64,000 nt of DNA, from positions 23,128,501 to 23,192,500 of the forward strand of contig OZ017799.1 of assembly GCA_963969395.1 (NCBI GenBank), read 5' to 3'. Each line of letters begins with the position of its first letter. The stretch's first letter is position 1. The translations under genes were made by a program, and so were the position numbers. Below are positions 1-10,670 of the stretch, in pieces. The notes beneath the pieces are model-generated. The model did not search any database. It was given only the letters and a program-made list of their open reading frames with translations, and was not told where the DNA came from. This DNA is from Pseudoscleropodium purum (lineage: Eukaryota; Streptophyta; Bryopsida; Hypnales; Brachytheciaceae).

Positions 1-411
1 TATGCTTCTTCCGATTGTGAAAAGCTCACTACAAATGAGTAAGTTGGCTTTGTGACCGAGTTTGAAGAGTGTGTACGCAATGCGCACTGGGACTGATACT
101 GCCAATCTATATTTAGTGTCTTTTTTCCTCACCAATGGGGCCATTAGGTGAGTAAGAGAGAACACCACCTTCTTTGTCATTCGAAACATCTGAATCCAAC
201 AAGCGTCATTGTATTCTTGTAGTAGGAATTTGGTGAATCAAATAGTTGATTTTGGTTTCATCCAAAATCCGAAGTCCTCGTCCATAGCCGACAACGTGTC
301 CAAAAGACAAAAGTGATGTAGAACAGCTCGCTGCGCTAAGTCCACAGCTACTAAGTTTGTTTCCCAAAGTTCCACTGGCAGTTCAAAGTCATCCACATCT
401 TGATCGGCCAT
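1..411 (-). pseudogene. PIF/Harbinger transposase, N-terminal part, cut by window edge
   Basis: Reading the minus strand from the ATG at 411-409 gives a frame beginning MADQDVDDFE that runs to the window edge. It is interrupted once, by TGA at 240-238, where the family context (ST-I-W-F-x-KFL) suggests a tryptophan codon TGG. Downstream the peptide reads W-I-Q-M-F-R-M, then S-L-T-H-L-M, a V-R-K-K-D-T-K-Y-R stretch and R-I-A-Y-T-L-F-K-L. This is the helical N-terminal region seen before the DDE domain in HARBI1/PIF-type transposases of plants. The catalytic part would lie beyond the left edge. One stop and no frameshift in 137 codons suggests a young pseudogene. Family assignment is by motif recognition only; confidence is moderate. 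Confidence 0.6.
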
Positions 412-1339
412 GATGTTGTCAAAGTTGCAAGATAGTGCCCAATGGGTGTTCAAGAGCAAGATGAGAGTCAAGAACACAAAGGATAGGCTTCAATCGGAGT
501 CTCTACAAAATTGATGCCAAACCTTCCTTGTCACGTACAAATTCGTCGTCTCTAAAGCCAGCCATGACAGCAATGTCAATTACATAACTTGAACAGTATT
601 CCGCTTCTTAGAAAGAGTTGTTGTTCCATTGTAACACCAAACAAAAACTACCTTATAGACATGATACTACATGACATGGCAAAATTGAAATGAAAGACAC
701 ATGCAGTAGTGAGTTCGTACAATTTATCAAATACCTAGTAAATCACGTCTGAACAGTTGATTGAAAAATTGCTAGCTCTCCTATGATCGCGGTCTTGAAG
801 AAGAGAAGAATGCAATCAATGTCCTCGAAGGCAAACACGGTAATAAAGCATCCATTACATGCACCAAACTTCTCCTGATGATGAACGTCAACACAACTCA
901 CTCTCTCCAACAAATTCATAAACAAATTCTCAACAAATGTCAAGTGCATCCTCTCTAGTAAGTGACGCTTCCACTCTAGCAAGCCTTGGCATTTGGCATC
1001 GGCCAATAATGTCTCCAATATTTGTCAACATTAGCTAGAACATGCTCTTCAAGAGTGTGTGTGCACGGCGTTGCATGCCCATTACTTTGTTACTCCAACT
1101 CCCATGTGCGACCACGTAGAGTCGTAACGCACAAGTTCGAGTTTTATTATTTTTTTAAAACTGCCTCGTGCTAACAAAACGGTGCTTCAATCACTTACTA
1201 CTACGCGAACTCATCACGACATTGCGGCACAGCAACCTTGACAGCCACATCTGATGAAGTCCATGCCATTTGATTGCTAAGTGTCCTTTAAAATACTTTC
1301 AACTAAAAGCTAGTGCGAAACGACCTTAACTAAAGTAAC
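412..1339. other. Upstream region of the Harbinger fragment, no firm gene
   Basis: This stretch is richer in G+C than most of the window and probably belongs with the minus-strand gene at its left, as upstream exon, intron or leader. A 91-codon minus-strand frame (1018-743, beginning METLLADAK) is open, but I recognise no domain in it and cannot say whether it is translated. I see no other feature here. Confidence 0.25.
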
Positions 1340-1659
1340 TAAGGTAGGAGGCTCAAACTGCGAGCGGGCATTTTGAACCAAATATGCCACAATTATATAT
1401 TTTGATATTTTCAATGTACCCAAATGTACAAATGGTGTACATTTTAGGGGATGGTTGCTTTTATAGCCCTATGCCACTTTACCTTCGAAATTTCATAACT
1501 AATTCCGCAAAGCTCCAAAAAAATATGAAACAACTTCAACCACATGCCATTTCTTCTTGTCTTTCAAGGAAAATTTACTAAAAAATATTTCAAGATGTTT
1601 TACCTCCCCAAATTTCAGTTTCAATACTTAGATGATCACTTTATGAACCTCCTACCTTA
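1340..1659. mobile_element. Short inverted-repeat element (MITE), about 320 bp
   Basis: The stretch starts TAAGGTAGGAGGCTCA, and the reverse complement of its right end reads TAAGGTAGGAGGTTCA, an imperfect 16-bp terminal inverted repeat. The outermost TA is palindromic, so a TA target duplication is possible but not proven. The interior is AT-rich without a credible protein. Its outer TIR sequence (AAGGTAG) is shared with the 381-bp element a few hundred bases further right, so the two may be related. The superfamily cannot be assigned from sequence alone; Tc1/mariner or an unclassified group would fit. Confidence 0.6.
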
Positions 1660-1851
1660 GCAACAATATAGATGGGCGAATATGGTACAATCACCCAATT
1701 CCAAGCATGTTTCCAAAAAGCAAGCCCTGGAACAATCAGAGAAAAAGTAGATGCTTCTTGCACTTTCTTCAAGATGCAAACATTCAAAATAGGACACAAT
1801 TTTTTTTAAATGTATCAATTTAGTTTTAACCTCGTATAACTTTGCATTATA

Positions 1852-2232
1852 TAAGGTAGAAGTACCTATTTCAGACAAGCCTCTTGTAATTGCATCATAG
1901 ACTAATCTATTGTGGATAATAGCTAGATGTAGTGGTCATGGAAAAATATTCTTGGTTTGTACTTTCTCATCCACTCATCTCTCTTCTTTCTTGGCCTAAA
2001 GAAAAGTGCAAAAGTTGACTACAATAAGTGAGTCTATGAAACTGGAATAGGTCCGGGTCCAAAATCCACTCTTAAATTCAATAAAATATTTATTTTTGGT
2101 GAAATTTTTTTGATAGTTTTGGCATTCTTCTACAACCTTATTTTTGCACACAATAAATTCAATTCCTCGTGAATCTTCTGCATTATCTAGTCTGAAAAGC
2201 TTAAGTTATCCAAAATAGGTACTTCTACCTTA
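1852..2232. mobile_element. MITE with TAAGGTAGAAGTACC ends, 381 bp (copy 1)
   Basis: Both ends carry TAAGGTAGAAGTACCTATTT in inverted orientation (20 bp). The interior resembles a second copy in reverse orientation at 30848-31179: both contain, in the corresponding order, an ATTGTGGA block, a CACTTTTC/GGCACTTC-type block, a GGTCC block and a TAACTTAAGC block next to one end. No protein is encoded. The presence of two copies in one 64-kb window suggests a moderately repeated family. Confidence 0.7.
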
Positions 2233-2356
2233 GTGCAATTGAACATTGTTCTTGGATTCCACCCAACCTTAATTGCAATTTGCTTTTATGTGATCAAAAT
2301 ATAAAAACTTTCCAACACTCAATAATGCTCATGCTGTTTACAAAATTTGCTTGGAA

Positions 2357-3263
2357 TTAACCTCTAAAGTTCCATGATTATGTTTTCACCGGAAACGCTT
2401 AAAAATTGCCATTTTTAGTACAAGTACCAAATTTTTGAATTTTTTTCTCACATATGTAACTGTAGGATCTTGTAGTATGATGATTTCAGAACATGTGGTA
2501 AAAATTTTAGACATTTTCATTGTATAGATTGCAAGATATAAACATTCGAATTCACTTAAATCATTTTTTTTTGCCAAACAAAAAATAGGGCAGCTACACT
2601 TCACAAGCTCACTTTTCTATGAAAAAAGGTAAAAAATGGTGGTGTTTCTTTGGATTCTTTTCAAGTTGGCCACATGCTTGAAAAAATTCAAATGATTTGG
2701 AATTGTACAACATATAGGAAAAAAATAGTAAGTAGAAAGGAGATAGTGATTCAAAATACAAAATTGTGAAGAATTTAATTATGGAATAAAAAGAGTGACA
2801 ATCCCAATGGTTTAAATGTTGTAATAAACATTCTACATCCTTTGATTTTATTTTTTTCCAAAAATTATGAAAATTGAGTAATATAAAGAACTTCAAAGTT
2901 TATTTTAAAGTAGAGGATCCATAACTACCTACAAACAAAAAATACTCATAACTTTTGACTCATTGATCAAAATGGAATGGTTGAAAAGCTTTCCCATGTA
3001 TGTATATATATAAAACCAATTTCAAATTTTAGCTTTTGAAAAAAGTGAATTTTTCTAATCTACCCAGATTGCCTATTTACAAAAGAAAAAGTAACAAATT
3101 AGGCTATAACTCTTAACTCATAAAATTTAGTGCATATGAAAGATATTCCTCGTCCACATCTTCTATGAAAATTTAAGCTTAAAATATACAAATCCTCATT
3201 CACAACAACCTATCCAAAATTTCTATATAGCCAAAAAACACATGCTAATCTTTTAGGGGTTAA
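2357..3263 (+). mobile_element. TTAA-bounded 0.9-kb element, copy B
   Basis: The element starts TTAACCTCTAAAG and ends CTTTTAGGGGTTAA, so the ends are inverted and outermost TTAA is present on both sides. Its interior follows the same order of sequence as three other copies: an 'AATTGCCATTT' block about 50 bp in, then 'GTAGGATCTTGTAGTA', 'TAGATTGCAAGATAT', a 'TCATTGATCAAAATGG' block and a closing 'AGGGGTTAA'. It has no coding capacity (all frames are short). TTAA target sites with CCC-starting ends are typical of piggyBac-type elements, but a TA-targeting element cannot be excluded. Confidence 0.7.
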
Positions 3264-5330
3264 AGTGATACCTTAACCTTGTAACAATGCAAAACCTTGG
3301 AAGTGTTTGAAAGGTGACAAAGAATCCTTCTATGTAAGATAGAAGTGTATATGTTCATCTTTAGGATTTTATGTCAAAAAGGGGAGTTTTTACATAGTGG
3401 TTTGACCTCTAATGAGTGTTCTTGGATTTTCTAAGCAAATAATTCCCACAAGACTATAAAAGTTGATATCAATGATGACCAACCCTACATTCTAAGGTTA
3501 AGCCTACTTTAGACATATTTTGGAAGTTGTAGATGAAGTTGGAACTGTACAACTAATGTTTTTACATGCCAACAATTCTCTTTGGAATGGCAAAAATTCC
3601 ATTTTTGTTGAGATTGGTAACTTTGTCAAATGCTACTATTCTGTTACAAATATTTCATTGATTAGTAATGATGGAAATTCTTTTTTCTTTTGCACACTAA
3701 GACTTGTAATTTAATACCTAAAAGATTAAGAAAACCACTTTGGATTTTTTGAAAACTTGGTTAGGCTCTGTTGATTTGAAATTCGAAATTTTTTGCTTGA
3801 AATTTCTTGAATGAATGATAATCATCCTACTCTATATACAAAGCTTTGTTTCACATAATTCCAATTAATATTGCAAAAGTTAGAAGGATTTAAAAAAATT
3901 TCCAATTTCAATGTTAAAATGAGCAACAATATATATATTCCAAAGAAGTATTAAACATTTAATTTTTTGGAAGAATGTATATATTGATACAAACTTAGAA
4001 ATGCTTAAACCATTCAATTTTTTTAATAACAAGGTGAAAGTTATGAGTTTTATTTTGTAGGCAATGAAGTTAGAAAAATCATATACAATCATCTTTTGTA
4101 TGCAATTTTGAAAATTTTCAAATAAATTAGAACATGCTTATTATTGGAATAAATAATTCTAAGTTTTTTGTAAAAATTATAAGTGGTTTAGTTATTTCTT
4201 TCATTCAATATCACCTTCTACTTAATAATTTTCTTAGAAGATGAATACAATTTTTTTTGGTTATATATATATTTTCAGACCATTTTCCAATGTATTCAAA
4301 CTAAAATGCACAAGTTATAACACATGCTAATGTTAGTTTTTTCTTAAAATGTTGTAAGACAAAATTTTACCATTTGAAAAGGCTACAAAAAGTCTACTAA
4401 AGTTTAGGCACATTGAACTTCCAATCGATAGAGATATTCACTCTAAAATTTTGAGACAATGTATTTGAGCAAGTTTTCTAAGGGATCCTACAATTGTATT
4501 TGGTAAAAAAATAAATATAGCTAAAGATTTTAGCTTTTCTATTGGGATGGATATTTTGGAGAAATTTTGGGCCTCTAAACATGAAAAATAAATAAATTAA
4601 GAATTAATCTCTGAAATAAAATTATTTCATGTTTAAATTTAATTGATAAATTGTAGAAATGGCCTAGTAGAAGAGGGTACCTAGAAGTGTTTCATTTGCT
4701 AAAATTATTTTGCAAGCTTTGACAAAAAGTAGCTAATACAATGACATCCCTCCAAATTTAATTCAATGACATGTTGCAAGTGGATTACTCTTCTTCACAA
4801 AAAAAATTTGGTGCCCAACATATGGACTATAATCATACATTTTTTCAATTAGGTGGACTATAATTATAAAACTTGAGAATGTCATCTCATCTCATCACAA
4901 GTTCTTATGTCCACCCAATTGAATAAGAAAAAGAGCAAAAATCATCTAGATGGAAAGAGGAAATGGAAAAGATATGAAGGTTACTTTACACTATGGCCAT
5001 CCAAGCTAAGAGGGTGTGGGAATGAGTGGCCAAACTTTTGGTGAGAGTTAAAAAAAATGGGCATTTAATTCAATAGGCAATAAAAAATAGGAATTAAAGC
5101 CTTTGGTTAGTCATAGTGTGAAGCCTCCAAAGACCAAGCCCAAGGTCTAAACTCTTAGAAATGAACTCTTATGGCCTCTCAACTTAGACAACAATAGTGT
5201 AAATTCTCCAAAGGCCAAGCCTACAATCCAAACTCATACCATTTGTTTGATTTGAATCCATCTCTCTTCACATGAATAATCCATCCAATTTCTTAAATTT
5301 TCCTCTCACCTTCTCTAACCATGGATTCTA
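3264..5330. other. AT-rich sequence with diverged repeat pieces
   Basis: No gene is visible. The part near 3900-4300 contains pieces related to the interior of the TTAA element family in reverse orientation (for example the 'GTTATGAGTTTTATTTTGTAGGCAA' type block near 4040), so a diverged, end-less copy is likely. Near 4840-4920 an inverted pair (TTCAATTAGGTGGAC and GTCCACCCAATTGAA) suggests a short hairpin or old MITE. Around 5110-5240 two imperfect direct copies of a 'CTCCAAAGRCCAAGCC' sentence occur. Confidence 0.35.
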
Positions 5331-5499
5331 GAAAGGAATGCTTCTTGTTCTACTTTTTATTTTCATGGTCATAAAGTATGTCATTGTGGGCATTTTGGCA
5401 TTGCAAAAACTTGCATCATTTTTTAACAAAATGCCCAAATGATGATGATGGCGGTTTATTGCCTAAGGATGGAGGATGAATTCTCTGAGAAAATATTGG

Positions 5500-6530
5500 C
5501 AATTTTAGAGATATGGAGGTTTTTTAGAACATACACTTATAGGTGATTTTTGGAAGCAAATGAAGGTTAGTCCATTTTAATTTTTATATCTATGGATTCT
5601 TTTAGGGTCTATTTTAAAGTAGAAGGATACACATCTCAAATAAAGTATTTGTGTAGAGTAGAGGATTGCAATAATTCTTTCTTGATTAGCAATAGGTAAT
5701 TCATTACAAATGATTGCTAATTTATTTGGTGTAGGATTGAATACAACTTCTATCATTGTAAAGGATTATTGTGAAGCTATTAGGATTCAGTTGAGATCAT
5801 TAGTTCCTTAAAAACCAACTCTTGCTTGGATGAAAGAAATAGCACAGGGTTTTGAAGCACTACATAACAATCTACTTATTCTAGAGGTAATAGATGGTAG
5901 CCACATACTTGTTACAACACCATTTCATGACCCTATCTCATATTATTGTTGAAAGAGATATTATTCATATTTACTATAAAGGAACTAGACAATTGAAGAT
6001 GCTGATTGCAAATTTTGGGACTACAATTTTGGATGGGTTGGACAAATTCCTAATTGGGCCTTATTTCAAAAATCAGAATTTAGGAAGAAGACTATGAGAG
6101 GTGCATTTTTACCTTAATATTCATTGGTGAAGTTACATAGCCTATGAGGCCTTGGTTTTATTCACCATTCAAGGAAAAAAGAGAAGGATTGCCTAGAAGC
6201 AAAGCATATAAGAGTTTTATACAATCAAGCACTTGTATGGCTATGGATAGTCCATTTGGAATCCTAAAAGACAGCTGATGCATATTATTGAAAAGGATTG
6301 ACATTCCACTCCAAATTGTGCTTGACATTATTATAGCATCTCTATGTCTTCATAATTTGTGCATTCTAGAAAATGATGGATTCTCCATGGATTGGGCTAA
6401 AGAAACAAAGAAAAAACTACAAATTGAAGCCAATATGACATTCAAAAAAGTGCAAGAAATGGACATGTTTCATTCTCTAGAGTCATCATTTAGGAAGATG
6501 AGGCAACTCCAAAAAAATCCACAAGGCTAA
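5500..6530 (+). pseudogene. PIF/Harbinger transposase (HARBI1-like), decayed
   Basis: Broken frames together read as a Harbinger transposase. From about 5680 the peptide gives I-A-N-L-F-G-V-G-L-N-T-T-S, then L-A-W-M-K-E-I-A-Q-G-F-E-A-L-H. At 5887 it reaches V-I-D-G-S-H-I, which holds the first catalytic aspartate of DDE_4. Further on come K-R-Y-Y-S, a D-A-D-C-K-F-W-D block with G-W-V-G-Q-I-P-N, and the block before the third acidic residue, where the family's usual Glu appears as Asp in M-D-S-P-F-G-I-L-K. The C-terminal frame at 6288-6530 (I-P-L-Q-I-V then L-C-L-H-N-L-C-I) is intact. I count several stops and at least one frameshift, so it cannot make transposase. It faces the Myb/SANT-like pseudogene at its right, the usual two-gene content of Harbinger elements. 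No terminal repeats were found. Confidence 0.8.
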
Positions 6531-6879
6531 AAAACACCATTTATAGAACCAAGAGAAGAAGAAATTGAGAATAAAGAGACATTAGAAGATTTTTAGCAAC
6601 TACGGAGGGCTACAAATTCCCTTGGCTACCAACGTCAGAGGAACAGCCTCACAACTGTTGCCTGACATGGCATGGCGACTATGACGTCACCCCCCAAAAA
6701 AAAATTCAAATTTTGTTTTCTACCTTTTTTTTCCATTCTAAGTTTAAAATTTAAAAAAAAAAATAGAACTAACAATAGGAACATGGTTAGGGGAACAAGC
6801 CTAAAATGGTTGTCTTGACCTCCCAAAAATCCTCTAACGATCTTGCATGCAAAGGAACAAAGACAAAGTGACAAGAGAA
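6531..6879. other. Spacer between the two Harbinger pseudogenes
   Basis: This spacer lies between the 3' ends of two convergent decayed Harbinger reading frames. It carries A-tracts and C-tracts (CCCCCC followed by A10 near 6690). I see no additional gene or clear terminator. Confidence 0.3.
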
Positions 6880-7625
6880 AATGAAGAATTTGTTGGCAAA
6901 TTCATCTCAAGTTCATTTATTAGTTGATAGTTTTTACAAAAGTCATTTGGCTAGAAATTTAGACATTAGGTTTGAAAACTACATCTATATATGCTAATGA
7001 TGATTCTAGCCTAGATGAAGAGTAGCATACTCTAGTACTTTTGATTCAAACAATCAAATTGATAGTGTACTCTCTCTAATAGCTCATTTGTTCTCTAAAA
7101 GTTTTTCATCAAACTTGTGCTAATTTCTACCATTTTCTTAAAGATGTCAATGGCTCTATCATGAGAATTTTGCTTACCTTTTGTTGATAGTGTGGAAATG
7201 GTTGTTAGAATTGGTGCACTCTCTACAATTGAGGATAAATTGGTCTAGCTTTGTGTATTATCTATGGTTGTAGCCAAAACATGTTTCATGATCTAATTGC
7301 TTGGCTTGGTTATATCATTCATCTAAAGCATTGTAAAATTTTCTTTCTTGTTGATTATTCTCCAAAATACCAATGGCCATTTTGTGTTTTTTTTAAACAT
7401 TAAAAACAACTTTGAATTTTTACAACATGCCATAGCTGTGCGCTCAAATTTTGGAAGTATGATAGCCATTTTTGCATGAAGCCTCACCCATGTATCAATT
7501 CCTATAAGCAAAAGATTAAAAAAACATGATGAAAGAGTCAAAAACATCATTGGAAGAACAATTACAGCACACGTTCTCACCATTAAACAAGGCATGTTTA
7601 ATATATAAATAAAAAAGGAAGGTGG
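6880..7625 (-). pseudogene. Harbinger-associated Myb/SANT-like protein, decayed
   Basis: On the minus strand from about 7510 the peptide reads W-V-R-L-H-A-K-M, then F-E-R-T-A-M-A-C-C-K. After a one-base frame change it continues K-F-K-V-V-F-N-V, H-K-M-A-I-G-I-L-E-N-N and R-K-F-Y-N-A-L-D-E. This matches the order in the trihelix/Myb-SANT-like second protein of plant Harbinger elements (a C..K(W/F)..L...FK block, a DK.A..I.GN block, then KFYDALDEWY). The C-terminal half keeps further coding-like blocks (A-I-D-I-F-K-K-M-V-E-I-S, R-T-N-E-L-L-E-R-V-H). Multiple stops occur. In active elements this protein helps bring the transposase to DNA and the nucleus. Here it is a relic. Confidence 0.6.
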
Positions 7626-8077
7626 CATTGATCATTAGAAAGAAGTAGGTAGAGGGTTTGTCCATATTATGCAAAGTCTGTCCATTGTAGTGGTAGAGAC
7701 TAGGGCTTAAACCCTATTGGTGACTTTGGATTTGCAAACGCAATGGGTCAAAGGAGCACCTAGAGGTTGGATACGGGCACAAAGCAAGGCAAAGGTCTTT
7801 TGGCCCCTAATTGGTCCCCAATTTTCAATTTGAATTTTTGCAAAAAAAATTAAATTAGGGTAGTAAATTCATACCTTGTTTTTTTTGCCACTTTTGCCAA
7901 ATTCAAGCTCCATCTTTCCCTTCAACATGATCAATTGAAGGACCTCCAAATCCTCCCACATCTGATTTTGCCTCTTTTCATTCAATGTCTCTTTTAATTT
8001 TCATTGTTGGCTTTTTGTTTGGAAGCAATTTTTTTCTTTGGAAAAACCTTGTGCTTAGGAGTAGCTCTCTTCTATCC
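7626..8077. other. AT-rich flank of the Harbinger relic
   Basis: No gene or clear inverted repeat was found. The right terminus of the decayed Harbinger element should fall here or slightly beyond, but I could not identify matching ends. Confidence 0.25.
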
Positions 8078-8239
8078 CACTAGAAGAAAATTGTATATCT
8101 ATCAACAAAAACTAGTTGACATTTTATGTTTTTTATATTAACTTCAACACAATTTCAAAAAATCTATGTTGATTGCAATACAATTTACAGAAAAATGTCA
8201 AGTAGCTTTTGCTGACAGTTATACAATTTTCTTCTAGTG
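8078..8239. mobile_element. CACTA-type MITE, 162 bp, with TCC target duplication
   Basis: The element is almost a perfect foldback. Its left end begins CACTAGAAGAAAATTGTATA, the right end is the reverse complement of the same sequence, and similarity continues for about 45 bp inwards. It is flanked on both sides by TCC (8075-8077 and 8240-8242), the 3-bp target duplication expected for CACTA (En/Spm) elements. No coding sequence fits in it. Confidence 0.85.
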
Positions 8240-8649
8240 TCCTTTCAACATTTGTCTCTTGACTCTCACTTACTTGAGTTGAAAAGGGTCAAAATGCCCA
8301 TAAAAAATTGGAGTCAACAAATTTTATGCCCCTACGAAAGGCAACTAGCTACAAAAGAAAGGATTTTGAGATAAATTATCCATCTTTTTCTGTTGCACAA
8401 AAATGAGCTAGAGAGTCAACAAACAACTAAGAGCAACAAAAAAAACAGAAGACCCTTCTATCAAGACGCACAAGAGAGAGGAGGCGCATCCCACTTTTTG
8501 GCTTGCAAAAATAGTCTTTGTAATCTAATGATTGAAATCTTGTTAGTTTTTGCTTTCCTAATTTGATCGCCTTACAACCAAAGTTTGGACTTCCATTTTT
8601 AGACAAACCAAACTCACTTTGAGAGTCTATTGCTATGTGGGGATTTTTC
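8240..8649. other. Short AT-rich spacer, no gene seen
   Basis: I see only low-complexity AT-rich sequence between two CACTA-type elements, and no coding frame of note. Confidence 0.3.
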
Positions 8650-8679
8650 CACTACAACAAAATGGATGTTTTATGACTG

Positions 8680-9790
8680 CAAAATATAACTACACCAAGT
8701 CATAAAATTGCAAAATATGACTCCCGCAAAAATCACTGTAGATGACGTGCGATATGACTAGGTCTAGTCATTACTGACTAGTCATATTTTTAATGAGTCA
8801 TATTTGTAATCATCTAAATTGAGAGTATAATACGCCATGTTTTGCCAATGTGGCATATATGTTGACTACTGTACCTTTAGAGGTTTGACTTTTTCTTAAG
8901 CTACATGGGCAAAGAAAAAAAATCCTACATGGCATATGACTCAATGTAGTCATACTTTGCGTTGACAAGGAATATGACTAGTGAGTCATATTTTGGTTGA
9001 CATCAAGGTTGACAAATCAGTACGTCCGCCCCAAAATAGCGTCTATAACCCGGACGTCCGTCCTCATGAACGCTAATGGACGCAGCATCCCTCCCGTCGT
9101 CGGAAGGCGGACAGGCGGGGCGGACGGCCCGAGGCGGACGCCCAGATCATGTGGACCACATCAGTCCACGTGTCGATCGGACGGCCGTAACCGGGCGGAC
9201 GGGGCAGTCCCGGCGAACCCTGCGTCCGCCGAGACCGCGAATGTCAGCGGACGCTATGGACACAGCATCCGCGTCCGGACGTCCGATCGTCCTGTCAACC
9301 CTGGTTGCCATGGCATATGACTTTGAATAGTCATGTTCTTTAATTGATGTAGAATATGACTCTTGTAAGTCATGTTTTCTATTGATGTGATAAATGACTC
9401 TAGTGAGCCATGTTTTTTAATTGATGTAGAATATGACTCTTGTGAGTCGTGTTTTCTATTGATGTGATAAATGACTCTAGTGAGTCATGTTTTTTAATTG
9501 ATGTAGAATATGACTCTTGTGAGTCATGTTTTCTATTGATGTGATAAATGACTCTAGTGAGTCATATTTTTTTATGTAAAATATGACTCATGTGAGTCAT
9601 ATTTTTGGCTAATGTAGCAATTTCTATAGAGTGCTACTAGTAATTTAATGATTGAGTGTAGTCATATTTAAAAAAATATAGAGTCATATTTTTAATATGA
9701 CTATGAACATTTTGTGATTGTAGCCAATCATACTTTGACTAAGATATATTGTGAAATATGACTCAAGCAAATGATATTTTAGATTAGTGA
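8680..9790. repeat. Subterminal ATATGACT/AGTCATAT array, including a 77-bp tandem repeat
   Basis: Dozens of ATATGACT or AGTCATAT motifs occur in both orientations. Between 9344 and about 9575 they are organised in three copies of a 77-bp unit (unit starts at 9344, 9421 and 9498). Each unit contains one GTAGAATATGACTC part and one GATAAATGACTC part. In CACTA elements such subterminal repeats bind the element-encoded TNPA-like protein; that role here is inferred. The array is interrupted by a GC-rich hAT MITE. Confidence 0.75.
9004..9303 (-). mobile_element. GC-rich hAT-type MITE, 300 bp (copy 1)
   Basis: This is a sharply GC-rich island inside AT-rich DNA. Reversed, it begins CAGGGTTGACAGGACG and ends with a GACGCTATTTTGGGGCGGAC block before GTCAACCTTG, matching the element at 15097-15378 block by block (GGACGTCCG, CGCTGACATT, CGGGAGGGA, GCTGCGTCC). 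Flanks are GTTGACAT (8996-9003) and GTTGCCAT (9304-9311), a 7/8 match to an 8-bp target duplication. The eight-base duplication and the CAGGG start point to the hAT superfamily. Two open frames of about 84 and 107 codons across it are by-products of its high GC content and not genes. Confidence 0.85.
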
Positions 9791-10239
9791 GAATATCATT
9801 TTTTAGATTTGTGTGTGGTTTGTAATTGGAGTGACTAAGGTTTATAGTTGCTTCTATCATGAATTACTATTACATTTTCAATACATTCAAAATGGACGTG
9901 ATGTATTGTAGTCATACACCAACTTGGTTTTAGCAACTTAATAAAAGACTTTACACTACTAGAAAATGAGCATTTTATGACTACAAAATATGAATGCAAT
10001 GAGTCATAAAATCAAAAAATGTGACTCAAGCAAAAAACATTGTAGATGACTCACAATATGACTGGGTTGAATCATTTACTTTGAGTCATATGACTAGGCA
10101 GTCATATTTTGCAATCATATGAATTTGGGGTATAACAAACCATTTTTAGACATATTTTGCCAACATGGCATATATATTGACTATTCTTAGAGGTTTGACT
10201 TTTTTATGAACTACCCCCAAAAAATAAAAGAATCCTATG

Positions 10240-10670
10240 TGGAATATGACTTAGCCCAGTCATATTTTCGTTGACATGGAATATGACTGCAATGAGTCAT
10301 ATTTTGAGTGATATGGAATATAACTATAGTAAGTCATATTTTGAATCATATTTTAAGTGATTTGGAATATGACTATGGTGAGTCATATTTTGAATCATAT
10401 TTTAAGTGATTTGGAATATGACTATGGTGAATCACATTTTAAGTGATATAGAATATGACTGCGGTGAGTCATATTTTAAATGATATAGAATATGACTGCG
10501 GTGAGTCATATTTTAAGTGATATAGAATATGACTACGGTGAGTCATATTTTAAGTGATATGGAATGTGATTGTAGTGAGTTATATTTTGAGTGATATGAA
10601 ATATAACTACAACTAGTCATATTTTGGTTGATGTAGCATATGACTATAGTGAGTCATTTTTTTGTTCAAG
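10240..10670. repeat. Left subterminal array of the inner CACTA element
   Basis: A degenerate unit of about 35-45 bp is repeated roughly eight times, each with GGAATATGACT, a short spacer with GGTGAGTCATATTTT, then AGTGATAT. The two half-motifs are inverted, so each unit could form a small hairpin. The copies differ by a few bases. Confidence 0.75.

Noticed and set aside
5894..6097. 67-codon frame starting MVATYLLQ
   Set aside because: It is out of phase with the Harbinger transposase relic, whose own frame here (VIDGSHI onward) matches the family.
7323..7628. Independent 101-codon membrane-like protein
   Set aside because: Parts of it, with a change of frame, match the Myb/SANT-like protein of Harbinger elements, so it was called as that relic instead.
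8997..9330. Two overlapping open frames (84 and 107 codons) in a GC-rich stretch
   Set aside because: They lie wholly in the hAT MITE body or spill just over its ends. The peptides are Arg/Gly/Pro-rich products of CG-rich composition, open in several frames at once.
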